Positions 26,817 through 36,959 of a stretch of 64,000 nucleotides of DNA are shown here, one piece after another. The notes beneath the pieces are model-generated. The model searched no databases, was not told the origin of the DNA, and was given only the letters and a program-made list of their open reading frames with translations. Source of the stretch: Streptomyces chartreusis NRRL 3882 (lineage in GTDB: Bacteria; Actinomycetota; Actinomycetes; Streptomycetales; Streptomycetaceae); the NCBI RefSeq assembly GCF_900236475.1, contig NZ_LT963352.1, positions 124,001 to 188,000 of the forward strand. The letters are read 5' to 3'. Every line of letters starts with the position of its first letter. Position 1 is the stretch's first letter. A program made the position numbers and the translations under genes.

Positions 26817-27844
26817 GTGTGGACAGACGACGAGACGGTGGGTGCAGGCCACAGCATAGATCCCGTCCGCTGGCGGGAGACGTTCGAGGTGGCCATGGGG
26901 CGTATCGCGGGCCGGTTCGCGCGGGTCGAACCCCGCCTGCGGGCCGGGCGGTTGGTGTTGGGCTGCTGGCTGACCTGCCGCGCAAGAGCTGCTGGACGAT
27001 CGCGGAGTGGGCCGGGGAATCGACCCCGCACGGCATGCAGCACCTGCTGTGCCGGGCCTCCTGGGACGCGGATGCGGTCCGTGACGACGTGCGCGAATAC
27101 GTCGTCGAAAACCTCCACGACGAGGCCGCGGTACTGGTCGTCGACGAGACCGGCGATGTGAAGAAGGGCACCCACACGGTCGGGGTGCAGCGCCAGTACA
27201 CCGGCACAGCCGGGCGGATGGAGAACTCCCAGGTCGCCGTCTACCTCGTCTACGCCGGCGAGCGGGGACACGCCACAGTGGACCGGGAGCTGTACATTCC
27301 GCGGTCCTGGACGCGCGACCCGGAACGCTGCCGGGCCGTGGGCTCGGCGAGGACACCTCCTTCGCGACCAAGCCGGAACTGGCCCACACGATGATCGAAC
27401 GGTTTCTGGACGCCGGACACCACGTGAGCTGGGTCAATCCGGGGACGAGGTCTACGGCGGCAACCCGAAACTGCGCACGGCCATGGAGGAACGCGCCTGG
27501 GCTATGTGCTCGCGGTGGCCTGTTCGGCCGGAAGACCACCGGCGCAGGCACCTTCCGCGCTGATGCCTGGCGCGGAAAGTGCCCAAGCGGGCCTGGCAGA
27601 AGCTCTCGGCCGGACGCGGCGCGAAGGGACAACGGTTCTACAACTGGGCCGTCATCGATCTCGCCGAAGCGGCGCCGGGCCACCGCCAGCTCCTGATCCG
27701 CCGTAACCGCACGACCGGTGAACTCGCCTACTACCGCTGCTGCTCACCCGAGCCGGTGCCGCTGACCACCTTGGTGACGGTCGCCGGATTCAGATGGCGG
27801 GTGGAAGAAACCTTCCAGAGCGAGAAAGGGCTGGCCGGCCTCGA
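26817..27844 (+). pseudogene. IS701-family transposase, several frameshifts, 3' truncated
   Basis: Pieces in three frames give a collinear transposase: ARVEPRLRAGRLVLG, then WTIAEWAGESTPHGMQHLL with VLVVDETGDVKKGTHTVGVQ (catalytic Asp), then MIERFLDAGHHVSWV, YGGNPKLR, and RFYNWAVIDLAEA with RWRVEETFQSEKGLAGLD. Homology stops at 27844, where a broken Lrp gene begins on the other strand. At least three frameshifts make it inactive. Confidence 0.85.
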
Positions 27845-27924
27845 TGACCCCAAGGACCTCTTCGGCTTTGCCTTGTCCCCCAGCCCGGTCGGCTGAGCCC
27901 ACCGAATCGCCAGTAGTCACAACG

Positions 27925-28250
27925 AAGGGCCGGTTGAGCAGCCGGGAGAGCACGATGACGCTCTCGGTCCTGTCGACGGGAGCGGTGGCGCGAACCCCGT
28001 TGGATGGCCAGTTCCAGATGGGTGATGTCTCTGGCAAGCATGTGGAGCACTGCATCGGCTGCTCCGGAGACGGTGCAGGCTTCGACAACTTCGGGGACGT
28101 CTTCCAGGGCTTGGCGCAGCTGGGCGGGGATGGGGTTGCGGGCGCAGTGCACCTCGACGAACGCCTCGTGTGCCAGGCCAGCGCCTGGGGGTCGACGAGA
28201 GCGGTGAAACCGCGGATCGCGCCCGTGGCCACCAGGCGGTCGAGACGTCG
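27925..28250 (-). pseudogene. Degenerate duplicate of the Lrp/AsnC gene
   Basis: The translated pieces follow the intact gene at 23530-23967 closely (ATGAIRGFTALVDPQALAWH, EAFVEVHCARNPIPAQLRQA, VDRTESVIVLSRLLNRP) but in two frames, with shifts near 28165 and 28000. The HTH half is absent beyond 28250 and the stop codon is lost. It is a partial duplication that has decayed. Confidence 0.85.
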
Positions 28251-28281
28251 CTACCCGACAACACCCCGAGGAAATCAGTAA

Positions 28282-28479
28282 CTGGCCGACTATGAGGATG
28301 TCGCCGAGCAGGAGCGCGCTCGCCTCGCGCAGTTCCTCGCGGTCCTCCGCGACGAGGTCCTCTCCCGACAGGGCGGTTTGGACCACGGCCTCGATGCAGA
28401 ACTCCAGCTGTCGGTGACCGAGTGCGAGGACCGTTACCGCCGACCATCGTCCGAGCGCGCAGCTATCGCCTGGGTCTAG
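28282..28479 (+). other. Unrecognised coding-like fragment
   Basis: A 65-codon open frame after a TAA ends at TAG 28479 and reads like protein (DYEDVAEQERARLAQFLAVL, then RDEVLSRQGGLD). No ATG or GTG start is present, so it is probably the end of a gene whose front was lost when the Lrp duplicate was joined here. The family is not recognised. Confidence 0.3.
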
Positions 28480-28487
28480 GCCCGAGC

Positions 28488-28925
28488 TCACTGGTTGGCG
28501 TCGCGGAGTGTGCGCAGGATGCGTGCAAAGTGGCAGCGATCTTCGGCTGAGAGCACGGAGGTGACATGACTGCGCAGGTGGGAGACATGTGCGGTCAACG
28601 CCTTGTTGAGGGCTTCGCCGCCCTGCTCGGTCAGTACGGCGAGTGCCGCCCGCCGGTCGCGGGGGTCGGGCTCTCGGCGGATCAGCCCTTCCCTCTCGAT
28701 GCGGTCGGCGAGCCGGGTGAAGCCGCCCGAGCTGAAGGACACGGCATCGGCCAGGTCGGTCATGCGCATCCGGTGACCGGGTGTGCGGCCCAGTCTCAGC
28801 AGCACCTCGAACCAGGTGTCGGGAATGCCGATATCGCGGTTCACCAGTGGCTTGATGCATGCGTAGGCCTCCACGAACAGACCGAAGAGGGTCACGTCCT
28901 CGTCATTCAGCAGTTGCTCATTCAC
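28488..28925 (-). CDS. MarR-family regulator
   Basis: About 145 residues from GTG 28925; an ATG at 29000 would add 25 residues. The winged helix is clear (HRMRMTDLADAVSFSSGGFT, and RLADRIEREGLIRREPDPRD). It diverges from the substrate-binding-protein operon at 29141, which it may control. MarR proteins usually respond to phenolic or xenobiotic compounds. Confidence 0.85.
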   Translation of the reverse strand: MNEQLLNDEDVTLFGLFVEAYACIKPLVNRDIGIPDTWFEVLLRLGRTPGHRMRMTDLADAVSFSSGGFTRLADRIEREGLIRREPDPRDRRAALAVLTEQGGEALNKALTAHVSHLRSHVTSVLSAEDRCHFARILRTLRDANQ

Positions 28926-29140
28926 CTCACCAGAATGCCAGAAGTCCGATGTCGGAAGGATCTGCGCTTGCAGAATCTGCAGCAGCAGATATATTTCCAA
29001 GCACGTGGTGTCGCCCGCCGCGTCGGCAGCGGCCGGGGCTGACGTCCGCGGACCGGGTCACCGTCCTGGACCCCACCCACGGCATCGGCGCCCGGCATCT
29101 CTGACCGCCTGAAACCCTCCAGGCCCCCGAAGGAGTAGTT

Positions 29141-30274
29141 GTGAAGTCGACCCGCAGCACCTGGGCCCTCGGCGTCGCTCTGTGCGTCCTGGCCGCGGGC
29201 GGTGCCACCGCCGCCGTCCCCTCCTCCCAACCCGCACAGACCGGATCGAGTGCGGAGGCCCAGCTTCAGGCGCTGTACCAACAGGCCGTGACCGAGGGCG
29301 GCCGCCTCGTGGTCTACGCCGGGGGAGACAAGCCCGGCCAGGCCGACTACCTCAAGAAGGCGTTCGAGAAGAAGTTCCCCAAGATGAAGGTCGACATCGT
29401 CGTCGACTTCAGCAAGAACCACGACGCCCGCGTCGACCACCAGGTCGCCGAACGCCACGTCGTCGCCGATGTCGTCCATCTGCAGACCCTCGACGACTTC
29501 CCGCGCTGGAAGAAGGAAGGAGCGCTGCAGAAGTACAAGCCGGTCGGCTGGGACAAGGTCTACCGGCAGATCAAGGACAAGGACGGCTACTACACCGGCC
29601 TGTTCTTCTTCGCCTTCGCCAACGTCACAGCTACCACCCTCGGCTCGGACGCGCCGGTCGAAGCGAGGGACTTCCTCAAGCCCCAGTTCAAGAACAAGCT
29701 CGTCTTCACCTACCCCAACGACGACGACGCCGTCCTCTACTACTTCAAGCAGCTCACCGACAAGTACGGCTTCGACTACCTGAAGCGACTGCTTGCCCAG
29801 AACCCGAAGTTCGTGCGTGGCACCCAGGACTCCGCCGACCTGGTCGGCACCGGCAACAACGTGGCGAGCTTCGGCACCGGCGGCAGTGCCAGTGGTCTCT
29901 CCCGGACCAGCCTGCCACGCAAGTCCCCTTGGGTGGCCTGGCCTCAGACCGGCGCCATCCTCAATAGCGCCCCACACAAGGCCGCCGCCAAGCTGTACCT
30001 GAGCTGGCTGCTGTCCAAGGACGCCCAGGAACACGCCATCGGCACCTGGAGCGCCCGCACCGACGTCGCCCCGCCGGCCGGCCGCAAGAGCGTCTTCGAC
30101 TACGCCAACATGAACCCGCTCGGCCTCGGTGAGTTCATGAGCGACCGTGCGGCCCTGGATCGTTACAAGGCTCGCATCGGCCTTTACGTCGGCGACGTTC
30201 ATGGCGCCAACCCGTCGGATCCCAAGAACCTTCTCGGTCTTTACCCCACAGACCAGAACGGCACCCAGGGCTGA
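29141..30274 (+). CDS. ABC-type extracellular substrate-binding protein
   Basis: This 377-residue protein starts at GTG 29141 with GAAGGAG upstream. A Sec signal peptide covers about residues 1-26 (ALGVALCVLAAGGATA); its Cys is not in a lipobox, so it is probably released or held by partners. The mature part (GGRLVVYAGGDKPGQADYLK, FSKNHDARVDHQ, VADVVHLQTLDDF) resembles the ferric/SBP_bac_6-type binding proteins. No permease or ATPase gene is nearby, so its transport partners or an alternative sensing role are unknown. A truncated paralogue with a Tat-like signal follows at 32276. Confidence 0.85.
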   Translation: MKSTRSTWALGVALCVLAAGGATAAVPSSQPAQTGSSAEAQLQALYQQAVTEGGRLVVYAGGDKPGQADYLKKAFEKKFPKMKVDIVVDFSKNHDARVDHQVAERHVVADVVHLQTLDDFPRWKKEGALQKYKPVGWDKVYRQIKDKDGYYTGLFFFAFANVTATTLGSDAPVEARDFLKPQFKNKLVFTYPNDDDAVLYYFKQLTDKYGFDYLKRLLAQNPKFVRGTQDSADLVGTGNNVASFGTGGSASGLSRTSLPRKSPWVAWPQTGAILNSAPHKAAAKLYLSWLLSKDAQEHAIGTWSARTDVAPPAGRKSVFDYANMNPLGLGEFMSDRAALDRYKARIGLYVGDVHGANPSDPKNLLGLYPTDQNGTQG

Positions 30275-30434
30275 CGGTCCGCTCCTACCGGCACGGCGTA
30301 CGAGCCGACGTGTGCTCCGTGCAACCGCAGATCGATCTTGACTGCAGCTCCGACCTCACCCGTCTCTCCAGGACGCACCGCCACATGGCGGAGCGCCGGT
30401 TTCCCCAACCAGCACCTCACGTCAGGAAGCAGCC

Positions 30435-31241
30435 ATGAGCACTCTTTCCTTCAAGGTCCTCGACCTCGACTTCCCCGCCGGCAGCAAGAACAAGACCGCC
30501 ACCCTCGTCACCGGCGAGCACGAGGCGCTGCTGGTCGACGCCGCCTTCACCCGCGCCGACGGCCACCGCCTGGCCGCCGAGGTCCTCGACTCCGGCAAGA
30601 AGCTCACCACGGTGTTCGTCAGCCACGGCGACCCCGACTTCTACTTCGGTGCCGAGGTCATCGCCGACGCCTTCCCCGAGGCGCGGTTCGTCGCCACCCC
30701 GATCGTCATCGAGCACATCAAGCACTCCTACGAGGGCAAGCTCAAGGCCTGGGAGGCTCTCGGCCCCAACCTGCCCACCCGCCTGGTCGACCTGGAGCCC
30801 TTCACCGGCGACCTCACCCTCGAAGGCCACCGCTTCGAGCTCAAGGGCGGCCCCGCCGGACTGTCCGACCGCCACTACCTGTGGCAGGCCGAGCACCGCG
30901 CCCTCCTCGGCGGCGTCCTGCTGTTCCAGAAGGAGCACGTGTGGGTTGCCGACACCCCCACCTCCGACGACCGCGCCGTCTGGATCGGCCTGCTCGACGA
31001 GATGGCCGCCCTGCGGCCGGAGCTGGTCGTTCCCGGCCATCGCCTCCCCGGCGCCCCTGCCGACGCCTCCGCCATCACCGCCACCCGCGACTACCTGGTC
31101 GCCTTCGAGGAGGAGCTGGACAGGGCCGCCGACGGCGCCGCGCTCACCGAGGCCCTCGTCGCGCGCTACCCGGACAACGGCATGCTGATCGCCGCCCAGC
31201 TGGGGGCGAAGGTCGCCAAGGGCGAGATGAAGTGGGGCTGA
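30435..31241 (+). CDS. Metallo-beta-lactamase-fold hydrolase
   Basis: A 268-residue protein. The MBL fold is seen from EALLVDAAFTRADGHRLAAE, VFVSHGDPDFYFGAEVI and LVVPGHRLPG. The usual HxHxDH motif is reduced to SHGDPD, so one metal site may be altered or lost. It follows the binding protein by 160 bp and is followed by a SnoaL-like gene five bases downstream, an evident operon. The substrate is not known. Confidence 0.85.
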   Translation: MSTLSFKVLDLDFPAGSKNKTATLVTGEHEALLVDAAFTRADGHRLAAEVLDSGKKLTTVFVSHGDPDFYFGAEVIADAFPEARFVATPIVIEHIKHSYEGKLKAWEALGPNLPTRLVDLEPFTGDLTLEGHRFELKGGPAGLSDRHYLWQAEHRALLGGVLLFQKEHVWVADTPTSDDRAVWIGLLDEMAALRPELVVPGHRLPGAPADASAITATRDYLVAFEEELDRAADGAALTEALVARYPDNGMLIAAQLGAKVAKGEMKWG

Positions 31242-31246
31242 CCGGC

Positions 31247-31669
31247 ATGACGCACGACAGCACCGATCTCGTCGCCTCCACCGCCCCCCCGGACGTCGTC
31301 CGCCGCCAGTACCTGGCCTCGGCGGCCGGTGACCTGGCGGCCCTGCGGGCCACGCTCGCCCCCGACGTCGAGTGGACGGAGATGGCCGGCTTCCCGCTCG
31401 CCGGCACCTACCGCACGCCCGAAGGCGTCACGTCCAACGTGATGGAGAAGCTCGGCCAGGACTGGACGGGCTGGATCGCCCACGACGACACCTACGTCGT
31501 CGACGGCGAGAACGTCGTCGTCCTCGCCCGCTACACCGCCGTCAACAAGGCCACGGGCGAGCCGATCGACGTGCGCGTCGCCCATCACTTCGTCGTCCGC
31601 GGCGGACTCATCGTCCGCTTCGAGCAGTTCGTCGACACCGCGCTCGTCCGCGACGCGATGAACGACTGA
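31247..31669 (+). CDS. SnoaL/NTF2-like protein
   Basis: A 140-residue cone-fold protein starting at ATG 31247. Typical features are VRRQYLASAAGDLAALRATL, APDVEWTEMAGFPLAGTY and the C-terminal HHFVVRGGLIVRFEQFVD. Members are isomerases, cyclases or dehydratases of small molecules, or non-catalytic binders. The close spacing to the MBL gene suggests they act on the same compound. Confidence 0.85.
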   Translation: MTHDSTDLVASTAPPDVVRRQYLASAAGDLAALRATLAPDVEWTEMAGFPLAGTYRTPEGVTSNVMEKLGQDWTGWIAHDDTYVVDGENVVVLARYTAVNKATGEPIDVRVAHHFVVRGGLIVRFEQFVDTALVRDAMND

Positions 31670-31713
31670 CCATCGCAACGCCGGCCGTTCGCCGCGGTTC
31701 CCCGTCGCGGCGC

Positions 31714-32236
31714 ATGGCTTCCGCACGTGAGGAGGACACTTATGACGTGCTGGCCGCGCATTCCTACGGCGGTGTTCCCGCCACCTGGGCGGCGGCCGAG
31801 ACGGGCCAGGTCGCAGAGCTGGTCTACATGGCCGCGTTCGCGCTGGAACCGGGCAGCTCGATGATGGAACGGATGGGCGGCGATTTCCCGCCCAACTGGA
31901 TCCACTCGCCGGACGGACTCGCCGTCAAGGCAGGTGACGTCCAGCAGGCCATCTTCAGCGGTGTCGATCCCGACCTGACCGCCCAGGCCGTCAAAGGGCT
32001 CAACTGGCAAGGAATGCGCGCCTTCACCGAAACGCTCGGTGCCGCCCCCGCCAACACACCACTCACCTACACCGTGGCAACACAGGACCCCTCCCTGCCG
32101 CCGGCCGTGCAGGAACAGTGGGCCGCCCGCGCCGCACACAGCGTGCAGGTGCCCTCGGGGCATTCCCCGCACCTGTCCCTACGATGTCGCGGCGATGCTC
32201 GCCGAGGCGGTCGCACGGGCCGCGGAGCGCGCCTGA
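31714..32236 (+). pseudogene. Alpha/beta hydrolase, N-terminally truncated and frameshifted
   Basis: The nucleophile elbow AHSYGG appears about 18 codons after ATG 31714, so the first half of the fold (the HGxx strand region) is missing. The body runs through LVYMAAFALEPGSSMMERMG to SGHSPHLS near 32170. The natural tail (PYDVAAMLAEAVARAAERA) is then in another frame and ends at 32236. Truncation plus frameshift indicate a pseudogene at the end of the binding-protein operon. Confidence 0.75.
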
Positions 32237-32275
32237 ACCGAGATCACCCTCCCCTCACGCAGAAGGCGAAATCCC

Positions 32276-32762
32276 GTGACCAACTTGCCCAGCCGACGAC
32301 GACTTCTCGCCACCGGAGCGGGGACTGCGCTCAGCCTCGGCACACTCGGCACCACCGCATCCCACGCCTCGGCCGCCCCCGCCTCGGCCGCTTCCACCAA
32401 GTCCGCGAACGGCAGCGGCTCCGAGGAGAGCAGGACCCTCGACGAGCTGTACCAGGACGCCCTCACCGAGGGCGGCGACCTCGCCAACTCGGGCAGCGGT
32501 GCGAGCGTGCGCACCGTCTTCCGCGCACGGTTCCCGGAGATAGACCTCCAGCTGATCGTGGACTACAGCAAGTACCACGATGTCCGGATCGACAACCAGT
32601 TCGCGACCGGCACCCTCGTCCCCGACGTTGTCCAGCTGCAGACGCTGCAGGACTTCACCCGCGGGAAGCGCGAGGGCCGGCTGCTGCACTACAAGCCCGC
32701 CGGCTTCAGCAAGCCCCACAAGAAGTCGGAGCCGAACACCCCGGCCGGACTGGTGGGCACCC
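32276..32762 (+). pseudogene. Truncated paralogue of the substrate-binding protein
   Basis: It begins with a Tat-like signal (SRRRLLATGAGTALSLGTLG) and then matches the 29141 protein in LDELYQDALTEGG, DYSKYHDVRIDNQFA and PDVVQLQTLQDFTRGKREG. The segment equivalent to LVVYAGGDKPGQ is lost, and homology stops near 32762 after NTPAGLVG. Reading continues to 32962 in unrelated sequence. Confidence 0.8.
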
Positions 32763-32957
32763 GGAGGGAAATCCGGCCTGTGCAGCGAGTTGCAAAGGAG
32801 TGCCCGGCGGCGGCACATGACCTCACCAAGCCGCCGCCGGGCTCCTGTGCCGCGCAGATCCCGCCCCAACGGTCCGCAAACGACCGTCTGTCGCTACTCA
32901 CCCGGGTGATCACAAACCCCAGGTGGGCAGTGTCGGCTCGCGTCGGGCATCAACGTC

Positions 32958-33802
32958 GGTGAACAGTCCGGCCGATCGATTTCGACACACGCTCATCGGC
33001 TACGCGCGGGCCTCGACCGCCGACCAGAACCCCGATCACCAAGATTGACGCCCTGCTACGAACCGGCGTCGACCGCGACAACATCCACGTCGACAAGGCG
33101 AGCGGTGCGAAGGCGTCCCGGCCGAAGCTCAAACTCGTCCTTAAGCTGCTGCGTGAGGGCGACACATTGAAGGTCACTCGGCTCTCCCGTTCGGTGCTGC
33201 ACTTGGTGACGCTCGGCGCCGACTTGCGCGAGCGCGGGATCGGGCTGCACGTCATCGAGCAGGGCATCGACACCACCACGATGGCGGGCCGGGCGATGTC
33301 CGGGATGCTGTCCGTGCTCGCCGAGCTCCAGCGTGAACTGATCGTGGCGAACACCAACGACGGTCTCGCCTCCGCGCGGGCTCGGGGCCGGGTCGGCGGG
33401 CGCCGGCCGAAGCTCACCTCGGACCAGGCCGCGCTCGCCCAACGGTTCTACGATGAGCGAGAAAAGACCGTCCAACAGATCGCCGACATGTTCGGCGTGC
33501 CCCGGTCGACGGTGTACGGGCACCTCGACAAGATCAAGACCGTGCCTTGCAAGCCCGACCCCGCTGACATACAACTGGTGCAGCACGCCGCCACCATCGC
33601 CCGGCACAAGACACGATCAGACCACCGCCGGATCACCAACTCCTGTCGCGGCGGCGATTGGTGCTGGCCACGTCCCGTATCAGCGCGTTGCCGCAGTACA
33701 CGTCGCGGCCTCAGGCCGCGCGCCCCTCAGCTGAACTCGGATGTCTCGCTGCAGGACATGCCCAAATGGCTGCAACGCCGTCTACATACAGGCAAGAGCT
33801 AG
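32958..33802 (+). pseudogene. Serine recombinase (resolvase/invertase type), frameshifted
   Basis: The N-terminal catalytic motif LIGYARASTADQNPDHQ (with the active Ser) is in one frame and ends in a TGA near 33043. One extra base there separates it from IDALLRTGVDRDNIHVDKAS. The remainder (REGDTLKVTRLSRSVLHLVT, AELQRELIVANTNDGLASAR) leads to a C-terminal HTH (QQIADMFGVPRSTVYGHLDK). A single frameshift inactivates an otherwise complete gene. It probably belonged to a Tn3-like element or small plasmid. Confidence 0.85.
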
Positions 33803-34315
33803 AACTCGGCGCAGGTGAAGATGCGCTCAATCCTGGTTGCTGACATCACGCCCGCGGCAAATGATTATCCCACTAACAGATACGCTGAGGGACTCTGACG
33901 CCGCGTAGTTGCAGTGTGTGCTGCCGCACAAGTCAAAAGACAGATGGCACCGGCGCGTCTTTCCCCCGGTGCGCAAGCCGCGCTTTCACATGCCAGCGGT
34001 GCAAACGCGGCGCGTGAGGCGGTCCTGTGGGGGACGGCGCGCATTAAACGCAAAGCCGCACGCCTTCCTCTGCAGGCCGACGTCTGGCGACAGTGACAGG
34101 TGTACGCGTTCCGTCCGTGATGAGCCCTGACGGGTGGTTGCCTGCGGGGTGCGCCGACGGGTGCTCCCCGGTGGTGAACAGCTGTCGACGGAATGCATCG
34201 CCGCAGTCGGCGAGTGGTTGTGGCGGCCGGCCAGGCACGGCCGACCTGTCCGAGGCCGCCGACCGACTCCGACCTCGCATGCTCATGCACGCTCCCCCCA
34301 CCATGAGAGGCACCG
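33803..34315. other. Intergenic, nothing recognised
   Basis: About 510 bp between the recombinase relic and the FAD oxidase gene. An AT-richer stretch at about 33850-33900 could hold a promoter. No gene or structured RNA was recognised. Confidence 0.35.
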
Positions 34316-35965
34316 ATGCCAGCACAACCGATCGAAGTCAAGCCGGGCGATGAGCGGTACGACGCACTGCGCCGCGGGTTCAACCAACGCTGGATCGCCC
34401 ATCCCGACCACATCGTGGTAGCAACGTCCGCGGACGACGTGTCAGCAGCCCTGACCACGTTCCTCAGCAAACCGGCCAACACCAAGCGCCGCATCACCGT
34501 ACGCTCCGGCGGCCACTGCTATGAGAACTTCGTCTCCTCCCACGACGTCGGCGTCATCATCGACGTCAGCCCCATGAACCGCGCCTACTACGACCCGTCG
34601 ATGAAGGCGTACTGCGTCGAGGCGGGCGCGACGAACTGGCACAGCACCACCCAGCTGTACCGGACCACGGGCCGGGCCCTGCCGGGCGGCTCCTGCTACT
34701 CCGTCGGCAGCGGCGGCCACATCTGCGGCGGCGGATACGGCCTGCTGTCCAGGCTCCATGGCCTGACCGTCGACTACCTCTACGCCGTCGAGGTGGTCAC
34801 CGTCGCCGATGGCAGGACCCCCCGGGTCACCGTGGCCCGCAAGGACTCCGACGACCCGAGCCTGCGCGACCTGTGGTGGGCCCATACCGGCGGAGGCGGC
34901 GGGAACTTCGGTGTCATCACCCGCTACTGGTTCCGCGACCTGCCTCAGCCACCCGCCCAGGTGCTGCTCAGGTCCGTCGCCTGGAAGTGGGAGCAGTTCC
35001 AGCAGCACCCCGACCTGTTCAAGTCGCTGGTGCGCCGCTACGGGCAGTTCTTCGAGCACGAGCATGCCGGGAACGGACCGGACTTCATCCACCGCTACGG
35101 ATACCGAGACCTGTTCACCCTGCTCAAGCTCACACACGTGTCCAACGGCAAGGTCGGCCTGATCATCCAGATGGACGGCACGAGCGACGACTCACCCGCG
35201 CGCCTGAAGGCCTTCCTGGACTACATCACCGAAGGCTTCACCGCCGGCACCCAAACGTACGTCCACGAGACGGTCCTGGACCAGCCGACCGGTGAGCACC
35301 CCGCGCAACGTGAGCTGTTCATTCCCACCCTCCTGCCGTGGCTGACCGCCACCCAGAGCCTGAACGACTCCGGCCCCAACCGCTGCGGCAAGTACAAGTC
35401 GGCCTACCACACCAAGGCGTTCACCGAGGAACAGATCGACGCCATTCACCGCCACCTCACCGACACCACCTATGAGAACCCCGACGCTCTGCTGCAGGTC
35501 GACTCCTACGGGGGGATGGTCAACGACGTCGCCCCGGAGGCGACAGCTGTACCGCAGCGCTCCTCTGTCATGAAGCTGCAGTACCAGGCGTACTGGACCT
35601 GGGACAAGGACGCCGACGCCAACGGGGTGTACGACTACCGCGACGCCGACAAGGACAGCGGGATCGCCGAACCGCACCTGCGCTGGATCCGCAACTTCTA
35701 CAAGGACGTCTACAAGTCCACCGGTGGCGTGCCCGCGGTACCCGATGTCGCCCTGCCCGCATCGCAGACATCAAACACAGACGGCTGCTACGTCAACTAC
35801 CCCGACGTCGACCTCGACAACGCCACCCTCAACACCTCCGGGCAACGATCACCCCGGCTCTACTACAAAAACAACTACAAACGCCTGCAGCGCACCAAGC
35901 AACGCTGGGACCCCAAGAACGTCTTCCGCCACGCCCAGTCAATCCGACCGCCCGAACGCAGTTGA
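34316..35965 (+). CDS. BBE-type FAD-linked oxidoreductase
   Basis: A 549-residue flavoenzyme starting at ATG 34316 (GAGAGG site). The FAD-binding domain has ITVRSGGHCYENF, whose His is the usual 8-alpha-histidyl link, and GGHICGGGYGLLSRLHGL, whose Cys would be the 6-S-cysteinyl link. Bicovalent FAD is therefore likely. The substrate domain and the C-terminal berberine-bridge segment (YYKNNYKRLQRTKQRWDPKN, VFRH) are complete. Such enzymes oxidise sugars or natural products. There is no signal peptide. Confidence 0.9.
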   Translation: MPAQPIEVKPGDERYDALRRGFNQRWIAHPDHIVVATSADDVSAALTTFLSKPANTKRRITVRSGGHCYENFVSSHDVGVIIDVSPMNRAYYDPSMKAYCVEAGATNWHSTTQLYRTTGRALPGGSCYSVGSGGHICGGGYGLLSRLHGLTVDYLYAVEVVTVADGRTPRVTVARKDSDDPSLRDLWWAHTGGGGGNFGVITRYWFRDLPQPPAQVLLRSVAWKWEQFQQHPDLFKSLVRRYGQFFEHEHAGNGPDFIHRYGYRDLFTLLKLTHVSNGKVGLIIQMDGTSDDSPARLKAFLDYITEGFTAGTQTYVHETVLDQPTGEHPAQRELFIPTLLPWLTATQSLNDSGPNRCGKYKSAYHTKAFTEEQIDAIHRHLTDTTYENPDALLQVDSYGGMVNDVAPEATAVPQRSSVMKLQYQAYWTWDKDADANGVYDYRDADKDSGIAEPHLRWIRNFYKDVYKSTGGVPAVPDVALPASQTSNTDGCYVNYPDVDLDNATLNTSGQRSPRLYYKNNYKRLQRTKQRWDPKNVFRHAQSIRPPERS

Positions 35966-36121
35966 TCACCGCGGCTGGCGCTGGGGTACTGGCCCCGGCC
36001 GGACTTTGTCGGCGTCTGTCCTTCTGGCAGTGGCCGGGTCCACCGCGGGGTTTCGGTCTGGGTCCAAGAGCGCGCAGGTCGATCACCGCATGGCCGACCC
36101 CGCTCCCGCGACCCGCACTCG

Positions 36122-36259
36122 GGCTCGTACAAGAAGATCGCCGTAGGCAAGCACCGCACCCAAGGCCTCCTCTGCCTCGCGAGACGACGAACCGACGTGC
36201 TCTTCGCAATGCTGCGCGACGGCACCTTCTACGACCCCCAGCCCGCTCCCACAGGTTGA
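36122..36259 (+). pseudogene. IS110-type transposase C-terminal relic
   Basis: An open stretch ending at TGA 36257-36259 translates to GKHRTQGLLCLARRRTDVLF followed by AMLRDGTFYDP. This matches the end of IS110-family transposases. The rest of the element is absent. Confidence 0.6.
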
Positions 36260-36415
36260 CCAAACCCATAGGGGCCCCCTACACACCAAGCGCCGTCAAG
36301 CAGCGCGAACATCACCCAAAAGAAGTGAGAGACTGTTTCGTGCGATCACGATCCGTTGCGAGTGCATTCGCCGTCGGGGTGGCGCTGGTCGCTACCAGCG
36401 GCCGCGGGTGCCGGA

Positions 36416-36930
36416 CCGCAGGCGTTCGGCTCGGGCATGACCTGCTGGCGGCGTCTGGCAGCCTGGAACGAGGCCGGCGTCTAGGACCAGCTGCTGCTGC
36501 ACCGGCTGCGCTCGAAGAACAAGCTGGACTGGTCGCGGGCGGTGATCGACTCCTCTCACGTCCGGGCGGCCCGGCGGGGCCCAAAAGCGGTCCCAGCCCG
36601 GTCGACCGCGCACGCCCGGGCAGCAACCACCACGTCATCACCGACGGCCAGGGCATCCCGCTCGCGGTGTCGCTGACCGGCGGCAACCGCAACGACGTCA
36701 CCCAACTGCTGCCCCTGCTGGACAAGATCCCGGCAGTGGGCGGAGTCGTCGGCCGGCCACGCCGACGGCCCGACATGCTGTTCGCGGACCGCGGCTACGA
36801 TCCCGCGCGGTACCCAGGCCGGTGCCGTGCGACTGTCCCCGCTCGGCGATCGCCGACCGCATGGCTTCCGCCGTCTGCGGATCCGGTGGGAACGACGCGA
36901 CGACATCAACGAAGCACAGTTCCCGCCGGA
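36416..36930 (+). pseudogene. IS5-family transposase relic
   Basis: Contains GSGMTCWRRLAAWNEAGV, an in-frame TAG, then VIDSSHVRAARRGPKSGPSP, NHHVITDGQGIPLAVSLTGG and MLFADRGYDPARY. These are the catalytic parts of an IS5-type transposase related to the one inside the 53.7-55.4 kb element. The ends are missing and the frame is broken. Confidence 0.75.
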
Positions 36931-36959
36931 CGCCCCCGCGACCCTGGCCGACATCGAAA

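Noticed and set aside
28922..30202. A 426-codon minus-strand frame rich in Val, Gly and Glu
   Set aside because: It is exactly antisense to the substrate-binding protein gene, which has a signal peptide, an SD site and family motifs.
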